Assembly: GCA_903813345.2 (NCBI GenBank)
Contig: CAIIXF020000006.1
Span: 14,200,348 to 14,264,347, forward strand
DNA length: 64,000 bases
Reading direction: 5' to 3'
DNA from: Owenia fusiformis
Taxonomy: Eukaryota; Annelida; Polychaeta; Sabellida; Oweniidae
A model generated the notes under the pieces. It worked only from the letters and a program-made list of their open reading frames with translations. It searched no databases and had not been told where the DNA came from. Shown here in pieces: positions 11,332-21,599 of the stretch. Each line of letters opens with the position of its first letter. The first letter of the stretch is position 1. A program made the translations under genes and the position numbers.

Positions 11332-14300
11332 ATGCATTTTTACATTAAGCTATTAATTTTAATTGTTGTTTCGGTAACAGCATTGGCAGGTAAGGAAGTT
11401 ACGTAATAATTGAAATTGACAATCCACTAATCTTGAAATTGAAACCTAATCTAGTAATAAGATCATTACTTAAAAATGAAAATCTAAAATTAATCAAATG
11501 AGCAAAAGAGGGTAAAGATAATTTGAGAGAATTGTATTACAAATATTAATTTTTTCTTGATTAGATAACTGCAACTTTAGAGACCCCCACAAGCGGGTCC
11601 GTGACCAGGACAAAATACGAGGATGTAACCGAAAGGAACTATGGGATACAAATATCAAGAATCCTCACAAAAAGCATCTGACTCCTCACCAGCTATCCTG
11701 GTTGAACTCACTGTCCAGTCTGAAGAATAGCCATCGTACTGGTGAGCCTGGTGGGAGAGCGAAGCGGTGAGTTGCGCTGATCATGCTGATTATCTCGAAT
11801 AAAAACAATATTCTACGGAGTTCAAATGCCACCGAACAAAATAGCCCTTGCTCATAATTCTAAGAAACTGACTTCTGATTACAATTAACTTTTAAATCAG
11901 AAATATATAGAGTTTTTTATAAAAAAAAAGTTTTTCTAGGATTGGATCCGTTCGAACCTTTTCTACAAAATAATTAATGAGTCAAATAACCGTTCAGGAA
12001 ATATGTCTAGAATAACCTAAAGGAGATACGACAATTGGTAGAATAATGTTTCCTTTTCAGACAAACAGTCCGAAAATTGAGAAAAGAATACAGGGCACTT
12101 TCACAGGCTGAGCGAGATTCATATCACAGTGCCGTTTTGCAATTGCAGAGCGCCGGAAATTACGAAACATTTGTGACTGCGCACAGGGCTGCTTCAGGGG
12201 CACATTTCGGTGCCGCATTTTTACCATTTCACAGGGAATTTATATCAAGGTAAACTTGCAATCGCGCCCTATTACTTATAAAAATGCAAAAAATGTATAG
12301 GCTTTTTGTAATTGTGAACACAAGTTATTGTTAATGTATAACACACCAAGTATATTTTTTATTAATGAAACGCAGTTAAAAAGTAAAAAAAGAAAACAAT
12401 AAAATTGCTCACGGCTGCCCTTTCTTATAAGAAGATGACTTTTTTTAATCGGATAATTATTGTGACGCCATGATTCTATTCGTTTTACTGTTTCAGAAGG
12501 CATCAGGTGCACACCGAGGCCTATATTTATTATAAAAATTCAGTCAACTTCTAAAGGTTTGTTTTACACAATATGCAGTCAATGAATCAAAAATATGGAT
12601 TTAACAGCCCATGGTCCTCTAGTCAGTATGACTTGTACATGTATTTAGATACAAAGGATGAGTTTTTAGGTCCAAACTATGGGACAGCCTTGCGACGGTA
12701 CGGGGTAACTACAAGAGCAAACTACACGCCCATAACATCTAAGCCTCTAAATTTTAGATTTGAAAAAGCACTTCAACAAATTAACCCCGATATATCTTTA
12801 CCATATTTGGACTCAAGATTGGACCACAGACTTGGGTCTGAACATGGATTTTCTGGCTTGTGGGATGATCTATTAATGGGTAACTATTCTCCATCATGAA
12901 TTGTAAATGCTAAGAAGAGTCTCATATTTTTGTAATTTTGCAATGTTTTACATATGTGTCGAAATAAGTCACCCTTATAATTCTTACACCGTGCATGATG
13001 GTGTCCACGACTATTTTTGCTTTTGCCGGTGTTTTGGACTAGTTTTACTTTATGGCGTGTATTTTGAATTTCTCAATTGAGATTGCTTCCTTTATAACCT
13101 ATGCTTCTTTATTCTAGATTTTTGACAAAACTGTGTTGACAAGTCATAATTTACATTTTCATTTATCGTGCATTTCCCTTTAATTACAATGTAGCGTCTC
13201 AAGATTCTTGCAAGACGACAGTAGAGTGAAACGATAGCCTATACAGTAGCGGATCTGAAAGCTAAAATGTGTTTGGCCCCTAAAACCCAAAATTGGGAAC
13301 AGAGAAATAATTATTAATTAGTAGAGCCCAAAAAGGCCCACCAATTGAGGCCCTACAAAATGTTTGGGCCCATAAAAACTGCTGGCCCTATACTAGGGAA
13401 AAACTCCAAATATCATTCTTTATCTTTTTTGACAACTCCTTGCAAGTTTTTAAATAGCAGGCCATTTGATGTGCTAGACTTGTAAATTATAAATTGTGAA
13501 ATCCTTATTGTTCTGACTGTGGAATATTTGAAACTATGAATATCTGTTTCATTTCGTAGGTGACCACGTTGGTGTAGTGGGCTCTGGACCATTTGCAAAC
13601 TTTCCCCATTCTTGCAACAATAATAGTTCCCCATTTATATTGAGAGGCGTGTGCTCCTTTGTTACTAATGGAGGTGGAAGAAGGCGAACAACTACACTGT
13701 CATGTTCTAGTAACGAAGGGTTTTATTCGGATGCGGAAGTAAATGCAGGGAAATCATTATCAAACTTCGCAGACTCTGTCTGGTGCGTGGATTCTTCCTT
13801 TGAGTTGGCGCATGGGTAAGTTCCAAAATATCAATCTAATATTTTGTTCCATACATAAAAGTATGCCTACAATTAATTAATATAGGCCTAAGTACAGGAT
13901 TTCCAAAATCATCGATTTACAAGGATATAGACCAAAATGTATGGTTTTTAAAAGATCTTGTTTTTAATCCATATAAGGACAAATCATTTTCCCTTTTATG
14001 AGTTGAAATTCCAGACTTAATTGAGTCGTGTCCCTGATTTGAATTGTAATAATGGTTCCTGAACGGCGGGGAAGGTGGGGGGGGGGGGCTCTGATACTAT
14101 TTTGTTCGTTTGATTATTGGCTTGTCATTCCAATCAATTTCTTTTTCGGACTCTTTAATGTCATACCATGCATGGGATTTTACGTTCGAACGATCAACTT
14201 CTGAGACCCTTATGATAAAAGAAAATGTTGTATCGTAGGAATGTTCATGGCTTAATAGGCGGTAGCTCTGGTGACATGACGTTCATCGGTTGTTCCCCAA

Positions 14301-17300
14301 GTGACCCAATTTTCTTTCTTCACCATGCGTTTGTTGACTACATATGGGAGAAGGTATGTAATGTTGCATTTTTCTGATTTAAGGATAATTGATAATGATG
14401 TCCATCTGTCCGCGACACCTGAAAAGAGTAAAACACTGGCTTTGTATCCAGCCATAATAAGTATACAGTAAAGACTTGCCGAGTACAATGGAGTAGAATA
14501 CTGTAAAAGCCCAATTTTTCAAGGTGCCCTAATTTTCGCTATATTCGCATCTAGGTGTTTAGCGCAAATATTCAACAGCACGTAGATTCAGTGGTACGTG
14601 GATTCGAACTCAAAATAAGAAAAATAGCCAAGCCTAAAAAATTGTTAAAAATGTTCTTACCGTGTCACCGTATTACATGAAGAGTGGAACACATCTTGCA
14701 AGTGGAACATATTTTTCAAAGTCCCATTCGTTGACTTATTTAATGCTAATTGTACATGTGTAAGTGGAACACCTCTAAACTTGAACTTGATTATGAAAAT
14801 TAACCTGTGTAAGTGGTATAGAAAACTCCTAAACATCATTGAATTAACCCCATACTGTGATTTCTTGAAAATAAGCAGGAAAATCTCTATGTTTTTTAAA
14901 TCTCCTTGACATCGTAGCCCAAGTGGAAACCCTCTGTGAGTGGAACATTTTTGGCAGAACTAAGGGCCTTCCACTTACATAGGTTTTATACTGTGATATT
15001 AAATAACAACAGATGAATGTATAAAAATATTATTATTCAACTAAAAAATTAGAAAGAATTTCCCACATTTAAAAATTATCCGGGATGTATGCGGGGTATA
15101 TGGCAAAAACTATATGTACATCATTTTTTATATCACCATCAGAAGTAATGACATATTGTTATAGTCTTCAAATTTTTGTGGACGGTGTTCGGTTTCTGTA
15201 ACATGGTAGGTGCGGACATTTTGCATGTTAATGCCTTGTAATAAAGTGCTAGAATACATCTTAGTGATCATAGTTTAATGAAGAAGCCTTATCGTTCTAA
15301 TATAGGCCCGGGACAATCAGATAAATAAAGACACAGATTATCCTCGTCCGGAAGATGTCAGTTCTGGAGTAAGGTCGTGTTTCGATAACGACTACGCCTG
15401 GAACAGTGCCATGACACCATTTACTGATATATTGAACATCGATGGAATCGGTTAGTGATTTATGTGGATAGAAAACAATGATCTTTTTGTTCCAAGTTAG
15501 CAGATGTTATATCATCTAACTATCTATCTGAACTGAACTGTAGAAGTAATTGAAGGTTTAGATGCAGAATTTCCAATATCATATACTATCCCATCGAACG
15601 AAATTCAAGTAGGGATATAGTCAGTAGAGGAGCTGTCCTCCCGATGGCCAGTTCCGCATTAGGGCGATAACTCAAATATCGGTCAATAGTTTTTGATAAT
15701 TTTTAGGCTGATATCATCATGATCATATGGTTTATATTTCCATAGGTTTGCAATATATCCCCGATTTATACGACTATGCCGATTCACCCGGTGATATAGA
15801 AAACTGTGCAACTTCTGGGTGCAATTCCGACTACCTTTGGTGTATGAGCAACGGACGATGTGCTGCTAAAATGGTAAACGGTGGAGAGTGCACCACTGGG
15901 GAGAGCTGTTTGAGTAATAATTGTGTTCAAGGTCCTAAGATAAGGGGAAGGAGAAGGTCAACGTGTAAGTTTGTCATTATGACGGAATGAGATACACTAA
16001 CCTCAAAAAGGTTGCCAACCGAAAGTCCCTCCAGCCGACATGCTGAAGGCGATTTTAATAGATTAATAAAATTTGTAATATACAAGGTGTCCAAAAAAAG
16101 CAGGACCGTAAGAAAGTTGAATATTTGCATATTTTGCCTTGAAATTTAAGAATTATTTAGGTCATTCAATGTGAATTTTGTTGTGAAAGTTTGATGATAA
16201 TCTGTATAATGTGTCGAAAACTACAGTCATTTACAAAACATGCTCAAAGTGGGCACTTCTCCTCTCTATGCACAAACGAATCCTGCGAACAAAGTTGTTA
16301 ATGACCCTTACCTATACTCATTAATGTGGATGGTAAATATTGGGGTAGTTATTGCCCTCTTAAGATTGTTAGGGGCCTGTCAGTATACACATTGACTTTG
16401 AGAAATCCTCAAAGATAAAAATTTGGGGGATTTAGATCAGGCGAATGAGCTGCCCATATGGTTTGCGTTCTGCAACTGATGAGCTGACCACCAAAGCATT
16501 GCCTAAACCATTTCAGCATATCATTTGCAGTGTTGGCGTGGTATTGGCTTGTTGAAACCACTGCTTAATTATCTCCTTAGATGTCCCTTGTGGTGCTTAG
16601 TGACCTCCAAAACTTGGTGAGAACTTACTGGTCCTTCTTCATGGTGATAGCAAGTCCCCAGTCACCTTCGAACCAAAAGGGACTGATGATTCCATGTTTC
16701 CTCATTGCCACCCAGGGAGTGCATTGTTCAGAACGCAATGGATGCTGTAACACTTCAACAGGAGGATGTAAGCCCCAGTAGCTCTTGGAACAAACTTGTC
16801 TATTCAGAAAGACATGTGTGTAGGAGGATCATCAACAGCTTTGTTCGCCAGATTGAATTTTGCATAGAGATGAGATTTGCACATTTGGGGCATGTTTTGT
16901 AAGGAGCTGTAGTTTTTGACTCAATTGGTAGATTATTATCAAACTTTCACAACAAAATTCACATTGAATGAACTAAATAATTCTGAAATTTCAAGGCAAA
17001 ATATGCAAAATTGACCGAGTTATTCAACTTTCTTACGGTCCTGTTTTTTTGGACACCCTGTATTTCCGAACCCTTAAGACGGCACATTATCCAATGCCCT
17101 GGGACTTCGGTTAATAAACTTATAGAGAATATGTAGCACGGGAAGTCAGTCACCCCCTCTAATACTCTCTATTTTAAAATCAGTAATATAATGTAAGAGG
17201 GAGGGTGACTTACTACACAGTGTTATCGTCTGGATGTTTATTTCACATGTATGTTACCATTTGTATTGGAATGTACCATGCTACCAAAGGATCTTGTTAG

Positions 17301-18114
17301 AATGTTACCATTCTTGTACTCCTCAATTATGGCTTTGTATAAAAACCTCCTACCTCATACCCACCTACCCACGTACGTGGGACATGATACAGTCTTTGAA
17401 GGGTTCAATTTTAAAGATCTTAGTTTATTAAATCTTAGTTTATGATGCATTTGCATTTTATAGATGCATTTGTAACGACCCTTGATAGCAAGTTGCTACT
17501 ACATCCCAGCTGGGTTCGATTCCCACTCGGGGCATCGAATTTAGCACATTTTCTTTCAATTTTTTATCTGGCTTGTTGGACCTATGCTCGCGGTCGTTAG
17601 TTATTTATTCCCCTGGGGCGCCCTCGGGTCATTACACATTAAAATACATCCATATGCCTTTATTTATGGACTGTCATCTGTCTAGTCATAAAATAAAGCC
17701 GCCGAATTGTAGAAATGTTAATAATTTGAGCTATTTTGTGATTTCATAATCTTTAAAATTGAACCCTTCAATGACTGTATCATGTTCCACGTAGGTGGGT
17801 AGGTGGGTATGAGGTAGGAGGTTTTTATACAAAGCCCTCAATGAGTAATGAAAGGTAGAAAAGGTGGCGATATAAATAGTCTTTAAATAAAGATGGCAGT
17901 GTAATCAGTCTGTTTTATATCTTCTCTCAAAAAGACATATGAAATTCTACATCTGTTGCCATCTTTATATCGGTCTCAAACCTATTTTTGAGATATCCAT
18001 TTGCTTTTGTTGTAGAAGTGCTTACAATTAAATCTCCACACCTACGATTGCTTCGACTCTTCTTTTGGTTTTTGAATATTAAGGCATTTCGTCTTTATTT
18101 TTTCAGGTTCGTAA
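11332..18114 (+). CDS. Secreted tyrosinase (type-3 copper oxidase), 9 exons
   Basis: Exons 11332-11389, 11565-11766, 12061-12249, 12758-12879, 13560-13815, 14239-14353, 15306-15450, 15746-15964 and 18107-18114 total 1314 bases: 437 residues plus TAA, with every phase consistent. Residues 1-19 (MHFYIKLLILIVVSVTALA) form a signal peptide. CuA ligands are His128, His135 and His144 (TAH, GAH, FHRE). CuB is His275, His279 and the HH pair at 304-305 (ELAHGNVHG, DPIFFLHHAFVD). The family reaction is oxidation of phenols to quinones. Secreted forms act in shell or cuticle hardening, pigmentation or immunity. A cysteine-rich tail (about 378-436) follows the catalytic domain. Oddities: the usual LPYWD after CuA is LPYLD (Trp to Leu at 167), and the last exon codes only for the end of a Cys codon, Ser and stop. 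If the last intron is retained, translation stops a few codons later at 15988-15990. Confidence 0.93.
15126..15240 (-). mobile_element. Dispersed hairpin-end element, internally deleted copy
   Basis: On the minus strand it reads from ACAAGGCATTAACATGCAAA through GTTACAGAAACC to GACTATAACAATATGTCA, ending in the TGATGGTGATATA half-hairpin. This matches the two ends of the larger copy at 21554-27348 with the middle missing. It lies in a tyrosinase intron. Confidence 0.7.
16081..17062 (-). mobile_element. Dead mariner-type transposon
   Basis: About 980 bases bounded by TA. The terminal inverted repeats begin CAAGGTGTCCAAAAAAA and CAGGGTGTCCAAAAAAA and continue through GGACCGTAAGAAAGTTGAAT. On the minus strand, broken transposase can be read: GIIGPFWFEG, ANDMLKWFRQCFGG, and then AAHSPDLNPPNFYL followed by GFLKVNVY after a stop. 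The SPDLNPPNFYL stretch contains the catalytic Asp region of IS630/Tc1-mariner transposases. Several stops and frameshifts make it inactive. It sits in the last tyrosinase intron, opposite to the gene. Confidence 0.88.
17146..17215. repeat. Small foldback GTCACCCCCTC...GAGGGTGAC
   Basis: The inverted arms AGTCACCCCCTCTAATA and GTAAGAGGGAGGGTGACT surround an AT-rich loop. A close relative is at 53829-53893, so this looks like a dispersed short foldback family. Confidence 0.6.
17316..17850. repeat. Long inverted repeat with tRNA-like core
   Basis: 17316-17427 (ending in AAGGGTTCAATTTTAAAGAT) is matched in inverse orientation by 17743-17850; both contain the CCTACCTCATACCCACC block. Inside, at about 17463-17530, is GGGTTCGATTCCC, which fits the B box of a tRNA promoter, preceded by a weak A-box-like TAGCAAGTTGC. 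It could be a foldback element that captured or contains a tRNA-derived SINE. No intact tRNA fold was seen. Confidence 0.6.
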
Positions 18115-19867
18115 ACTTTTTACGATATTTCATATGCTGACAATGTAACTAATGGCAGATGGGAACAACTATGAAGAAGAGCTGTGAATGATAATTGACA
18201 ACAATTCAAACGAGGACAATGCATTCGTACAAACCATATAAAATCAATGTAAATCATTAATGTTTGTGTGTGTCTCAGTGTCGGTATTGTCGATAATATT
18301 TTCCAAGGTGGAAATGTAGTTTCGGTGCTAAGTTAAAGCTTATTTTTTCGGAGAGTTGGATTTTTATCATCCTGATCCTGACTTTACTTCAAAGAAAACC
18401 TATTATTTCAATGAAAATGTTGTTTTTATGGTCAGAATATAGTCATGCTCAAAGACTGTTTTAAATCATTTGCCATATAATATCACACGTGGTCTTTTGC
18501 ATTAATAGTTATATTTGTTTTCGTTTTTTCAATTATTTGTTTTATTTATTATTGTTTATTTCAATAAAATAAAAAATATATTAAAATACATCAAATTCAA
18601 TGTTAATTTTTAATTATAACTTATCAAGTCCAAACTGAATTACATTATTTCATGAACGAAACCGACTTAGTCCAAAGCACATGATAGATAGTATGCTGGC
18701 ATGGTTAATAAAAAATATTGTAGGCCACTCTGGACTACAAACGCCCACTCCATATTATGGTATTTGTTTATATCCACCCACAACACGATAACTCAAACTG
18801 CACTAAACTACGATGATGTAGTCAAAGCACTACTCGCGTAGAAAATATCAAAAACTCATGAATACTCAACAGTTGTCAATGAATAGGTAATGTAAATTAT
18901 CCAACTCCTCTCTTTGAGTGGATACAAATATTAGAAAACGATAGTACATAGCTTGTACATAACAGTCACTGGGGTTCTTTGTCAGCACTTATTCAAAGGG
19001 AAAACATGAAAAATTGAAAGGGCTAGATTGATTGAGCTCACAAATTGATTTCTAACATGTATGGCAAAAATCTCAAAATTGAGACTTACCAAAAAGGTCA
19101 TTTGATGTCAACACTCAAATGTCGTATCTTTAAATCCCGCTTGATGAAAAAGACTGAAAATTAAGGGATTTATTTTTAAATTGTTTCTTTTTAGAAAAAA
19201 GTCAAAATTTCCCGACCCCCTATTATGAAAATACTATTTAGCGAACTTTTTCCAAGAAAATGGTATCAGTTCCTAGTACAAGTATCTTTCTAATGCTTTA
19301 TTCAATCCAAGAATAAATGTTGTCCCACTTTTACCCCGGTTACTCACCTATATAAATCTGCTTTATTGTTACAATGTTAAGGACACATTAGCCGGCCTTA
19401 CATATATTCCACGTGTATACCACATGAGTATAAATTAGAAAAAATCAAAACAAGATATCACTAGTCTAGTCCTAGATTGACAGACTTAGCTACTTCCTTA
19501 TTAGGTAAAATAAATTATTGATGAAATTTGATTTTAAAAAGACAAGTCAATGGATATATTTTGAAATATTATGGACGGGTTAATCAGGAAGGTGAAGGCA
19601 ATTTGTGTCATAATCAGGCAAAATATGCAATGTTAAGGTCTTAACTGAAAACAATTTAAAAAGAAAAGACAAGGATAGACAACCGCGCCAATCGGAGGAT
19701 GTGAGTTGTTCAGAATATTCACAATGCGTGGGTAGACGTCACTGGAATAGGTCAGTTTTTTGATAATTGTTTATTGACAGCAATCATAGAATAAGATATT
19801 ATTGAAATGAAATCATTAACGATTAAGAATTACTTATTTATACTCAAAAATAGTCTTTATTGCAGAT
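18115..19867 (+). other. Tyrosinase 3' flank and P450 5' flank
   Basis: Contains the tyrosinase 3' UTR (an AATAAAATAAAA poly(A)-signal-like run is at 18563-18574) and the region upstream of the P450. TTTATTGCAG at 19856-19865 is acceptor-like and lies just before the P450 ATG, so a 5' UTR intron is possible. No other gene seen. Confidence 0.5.
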
Positions 19868-21346
19868 ATGACGGGTTCGTTTTGGCTCTTGCAGACCAAA
19901 GTCGACCCCTCGGTGTATCTTTTCATTTTGGTCATTCTTCTGCTTATTGTATGGGCAAATAAAAAGCAAAGAGATGGCCTCAATTGGCCCCCGGGACCAC
20001 GCCCTTGGCCTATCGTAGGAAACATTCTTCAGATGGGAAATGACTCATTACCGTTTAAGAAACTCAAGGAATTCCGTAAGAAATATGGGGACGTATTCAC
20101 CATCTGGTTTGGTCCTATCCGCGTCGTGTTCCTTAACGGTGCGGCTATCAAGGACGCGTTGTTACAGCCGGGGGACACGTTCTCTGGAAGACCTGATATA
20201 TCCTTTTTTAGGAATTTCCTAAAAGGTAGAACTATATCGTTTTCTAGCATTAACGAAGAGTGGCATACCCGACACAAATCTACAAAGCAAGCCGTCGGGG
20301 AGTTGATGAACAAGGGGCACTTGCAGACTATCGTAAACGCTGAAATCAACGCGACCCTCGAAGTGTTCAAAAATACGAAAGCCACGCCTTTCAACTGTCA
20401 GGAGATCCTACAAGATGCGGTTGGAAGGACCATCTTTCAAATGTGCTTTGGACCATTGGAAGGCCAACACGGAAAAGATACTTTAAAACGTTATGTTCAG
20501 GCAATTGTAGGATTACCAGACGAGTTGCCTTATTTAATGTTGGCGGAATTATATCCCGTTCTAGAGCCATTTTTAAGGAAGCACAAGCGTGCGTTCTATA
20601 ATAAGAGTGATTACCTTGTTGGTATCATTGACAACCATAGGAGTTACCTCGAAGAGATGGGACTGATATCGGAGAGCGAGGAATACGCGGAGAATAGCAT
20701 CATGGATATATTGAAGCAGAAAGACGCCGACCTATACAAATATGTTATTCTAGACCTCATGGGGGCGGGGACGGACGTTTTGTCTACCACGATGTACATC
20801 TTCATACTTTACATGACAATTTTCCCAGATGTGCAAACCAAAATAAAACGGGAAATCAATGAAAGTTTAGATGTTGATGACATCATTGAACCGATAGATA
20901 TCGCTAAGTTGCCTTACACAGAAGCAACCATATATGAAATCCTTCGCCATGCTCGCCCGACTATGGTAGGAATACCCCACGCGACGACACGGGATGCTAA
21001 AATTAATGGATATGACATAGCAAAGGGGACGGTGATTCTTCCGAACTATGAGTCAATACTTTATGACGATCAACTATGGAAAGATCCGTTTGAATTTAAT
21101 CCAAATCGAATGCTGACATCTACGGGTCAAGTGGACGTTGAGAAAAAAAGATTGATACCAGCATTTGGTATTGGAAAGCGAAAGTGCCTCGGAAAACCTA
21201 TTGGACAAATGTCTATTCATCTGTTCGTAATGAGAATAATGCAGGCGTGTTCTTTTAGACCCGTTCTTGGGGAAGAGCCATCACTTGACTGGATCCCCAA
21301 TCTTGTTCTTCGACCTAAACCTTTCAAAGTTAGAATCCAGATTTGA
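19868..21346 (+). CDS. Microsomal cytochrome P450, CYP2-clan-like, single exon
   Basis: A complete 492-residue P450. Residues 17-30 are a hydrophobic N-terminal anchor, followed by basic residues and the hinge WPPGPRPWP (40-48), as in endoplasmic-reticulum P450s. The I helix reads GAGTDVLSTT (299-308), the K-helix motif is EILR (357-360), the PERF-type motif is NPNRM (411-415... within PFEFNPNRM), and the haem loop is FGIGKRKCLG with ligand Cys440. Family role: NADPH-P450-reductase-dependent monooxygenation of lipids or xenobiotics. Oddities: the alcohol residue usually after the I-helix acid (AGT-D-T) is Val304, and the C-helix WxxxR has His136 in place of Arg. Both could reduce or change oxygen activation. 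The frame has no intron, although an acceptor-like TTGCAG lies just before the ATG. It may be an intronless gene or a retrocopy; the intact frame argues for function. The substrate cannot be told. Confidence 0.95.
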   Translation: MTGSFWLLQTKVDPSVYLFILVILLLIVWANKKQRDGLNWPPGPRPWPIVGNILQMGNDSLPFKKLKEFRKKYGDVFTIWFGPIRVVFLNGAAIKDALLQPGDTFSGRPDISFFRNFLKGRTISFSSINEEWHTRHKSTKQAVGELMNKGHLQTIVNAEINATLEVFKNTKATPFNCQEILQDAVGRTIFQMCFGPLEGQHGKDTLKRYVQAIVGLPDELPYLMLAELYPVLEPFLRKHKRAFYNKSDYLVGIIDNHRSYLEEMGLISESEEYAENSIMDILKQKDADLYKYVILDLMGAGTDVLSTTMYIFILYMTIFPDVQTKIKREINESLDVDDIIEPIDIAKLPYTEATIYEILRHARPTMVGIPHATTRDAKINGYDIAKGTVILPNYESILYDDQLWKDPFEFNPNRMLTSTGQVDVEKKRLIPAFGIGKRKCLGKPIGQMSIHLFVMRIMQACSFRPVLGEEPSLDWIPNLVLRPKPFKVRIQI

Positions 21347-21599
21347 GACCACATTGAACCGAGGACTTAATGAAACGGTACATTTTCCTGGTATTATGGT
21401 CCATTTCTTAAATTCCTGATCGTATAAGGTGACACAAAAATACAACCATTAAATTATGGTGAAATTGTTTGAATTTTTGAAATTAAGACCCTCTCCGGTA
21501 CATTCTGAGTATGTCTGTGAGGCATATTCTCATCATTAAATACAAATCTCTAAACAAGGCATTAACATGACAAAATGTCACCACCTAGTTGCTCACAAT

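Noticed and set aside
12573-12757. 60 open codons directly upstream of and in frame with tyrosinase exon 4
   Set aside because: The family has no insertion between FHREF and FEKAL. The AG at 12573 would put exon 3's phase into an immediate stop, while the acceptor at 12757 joins perfectly.
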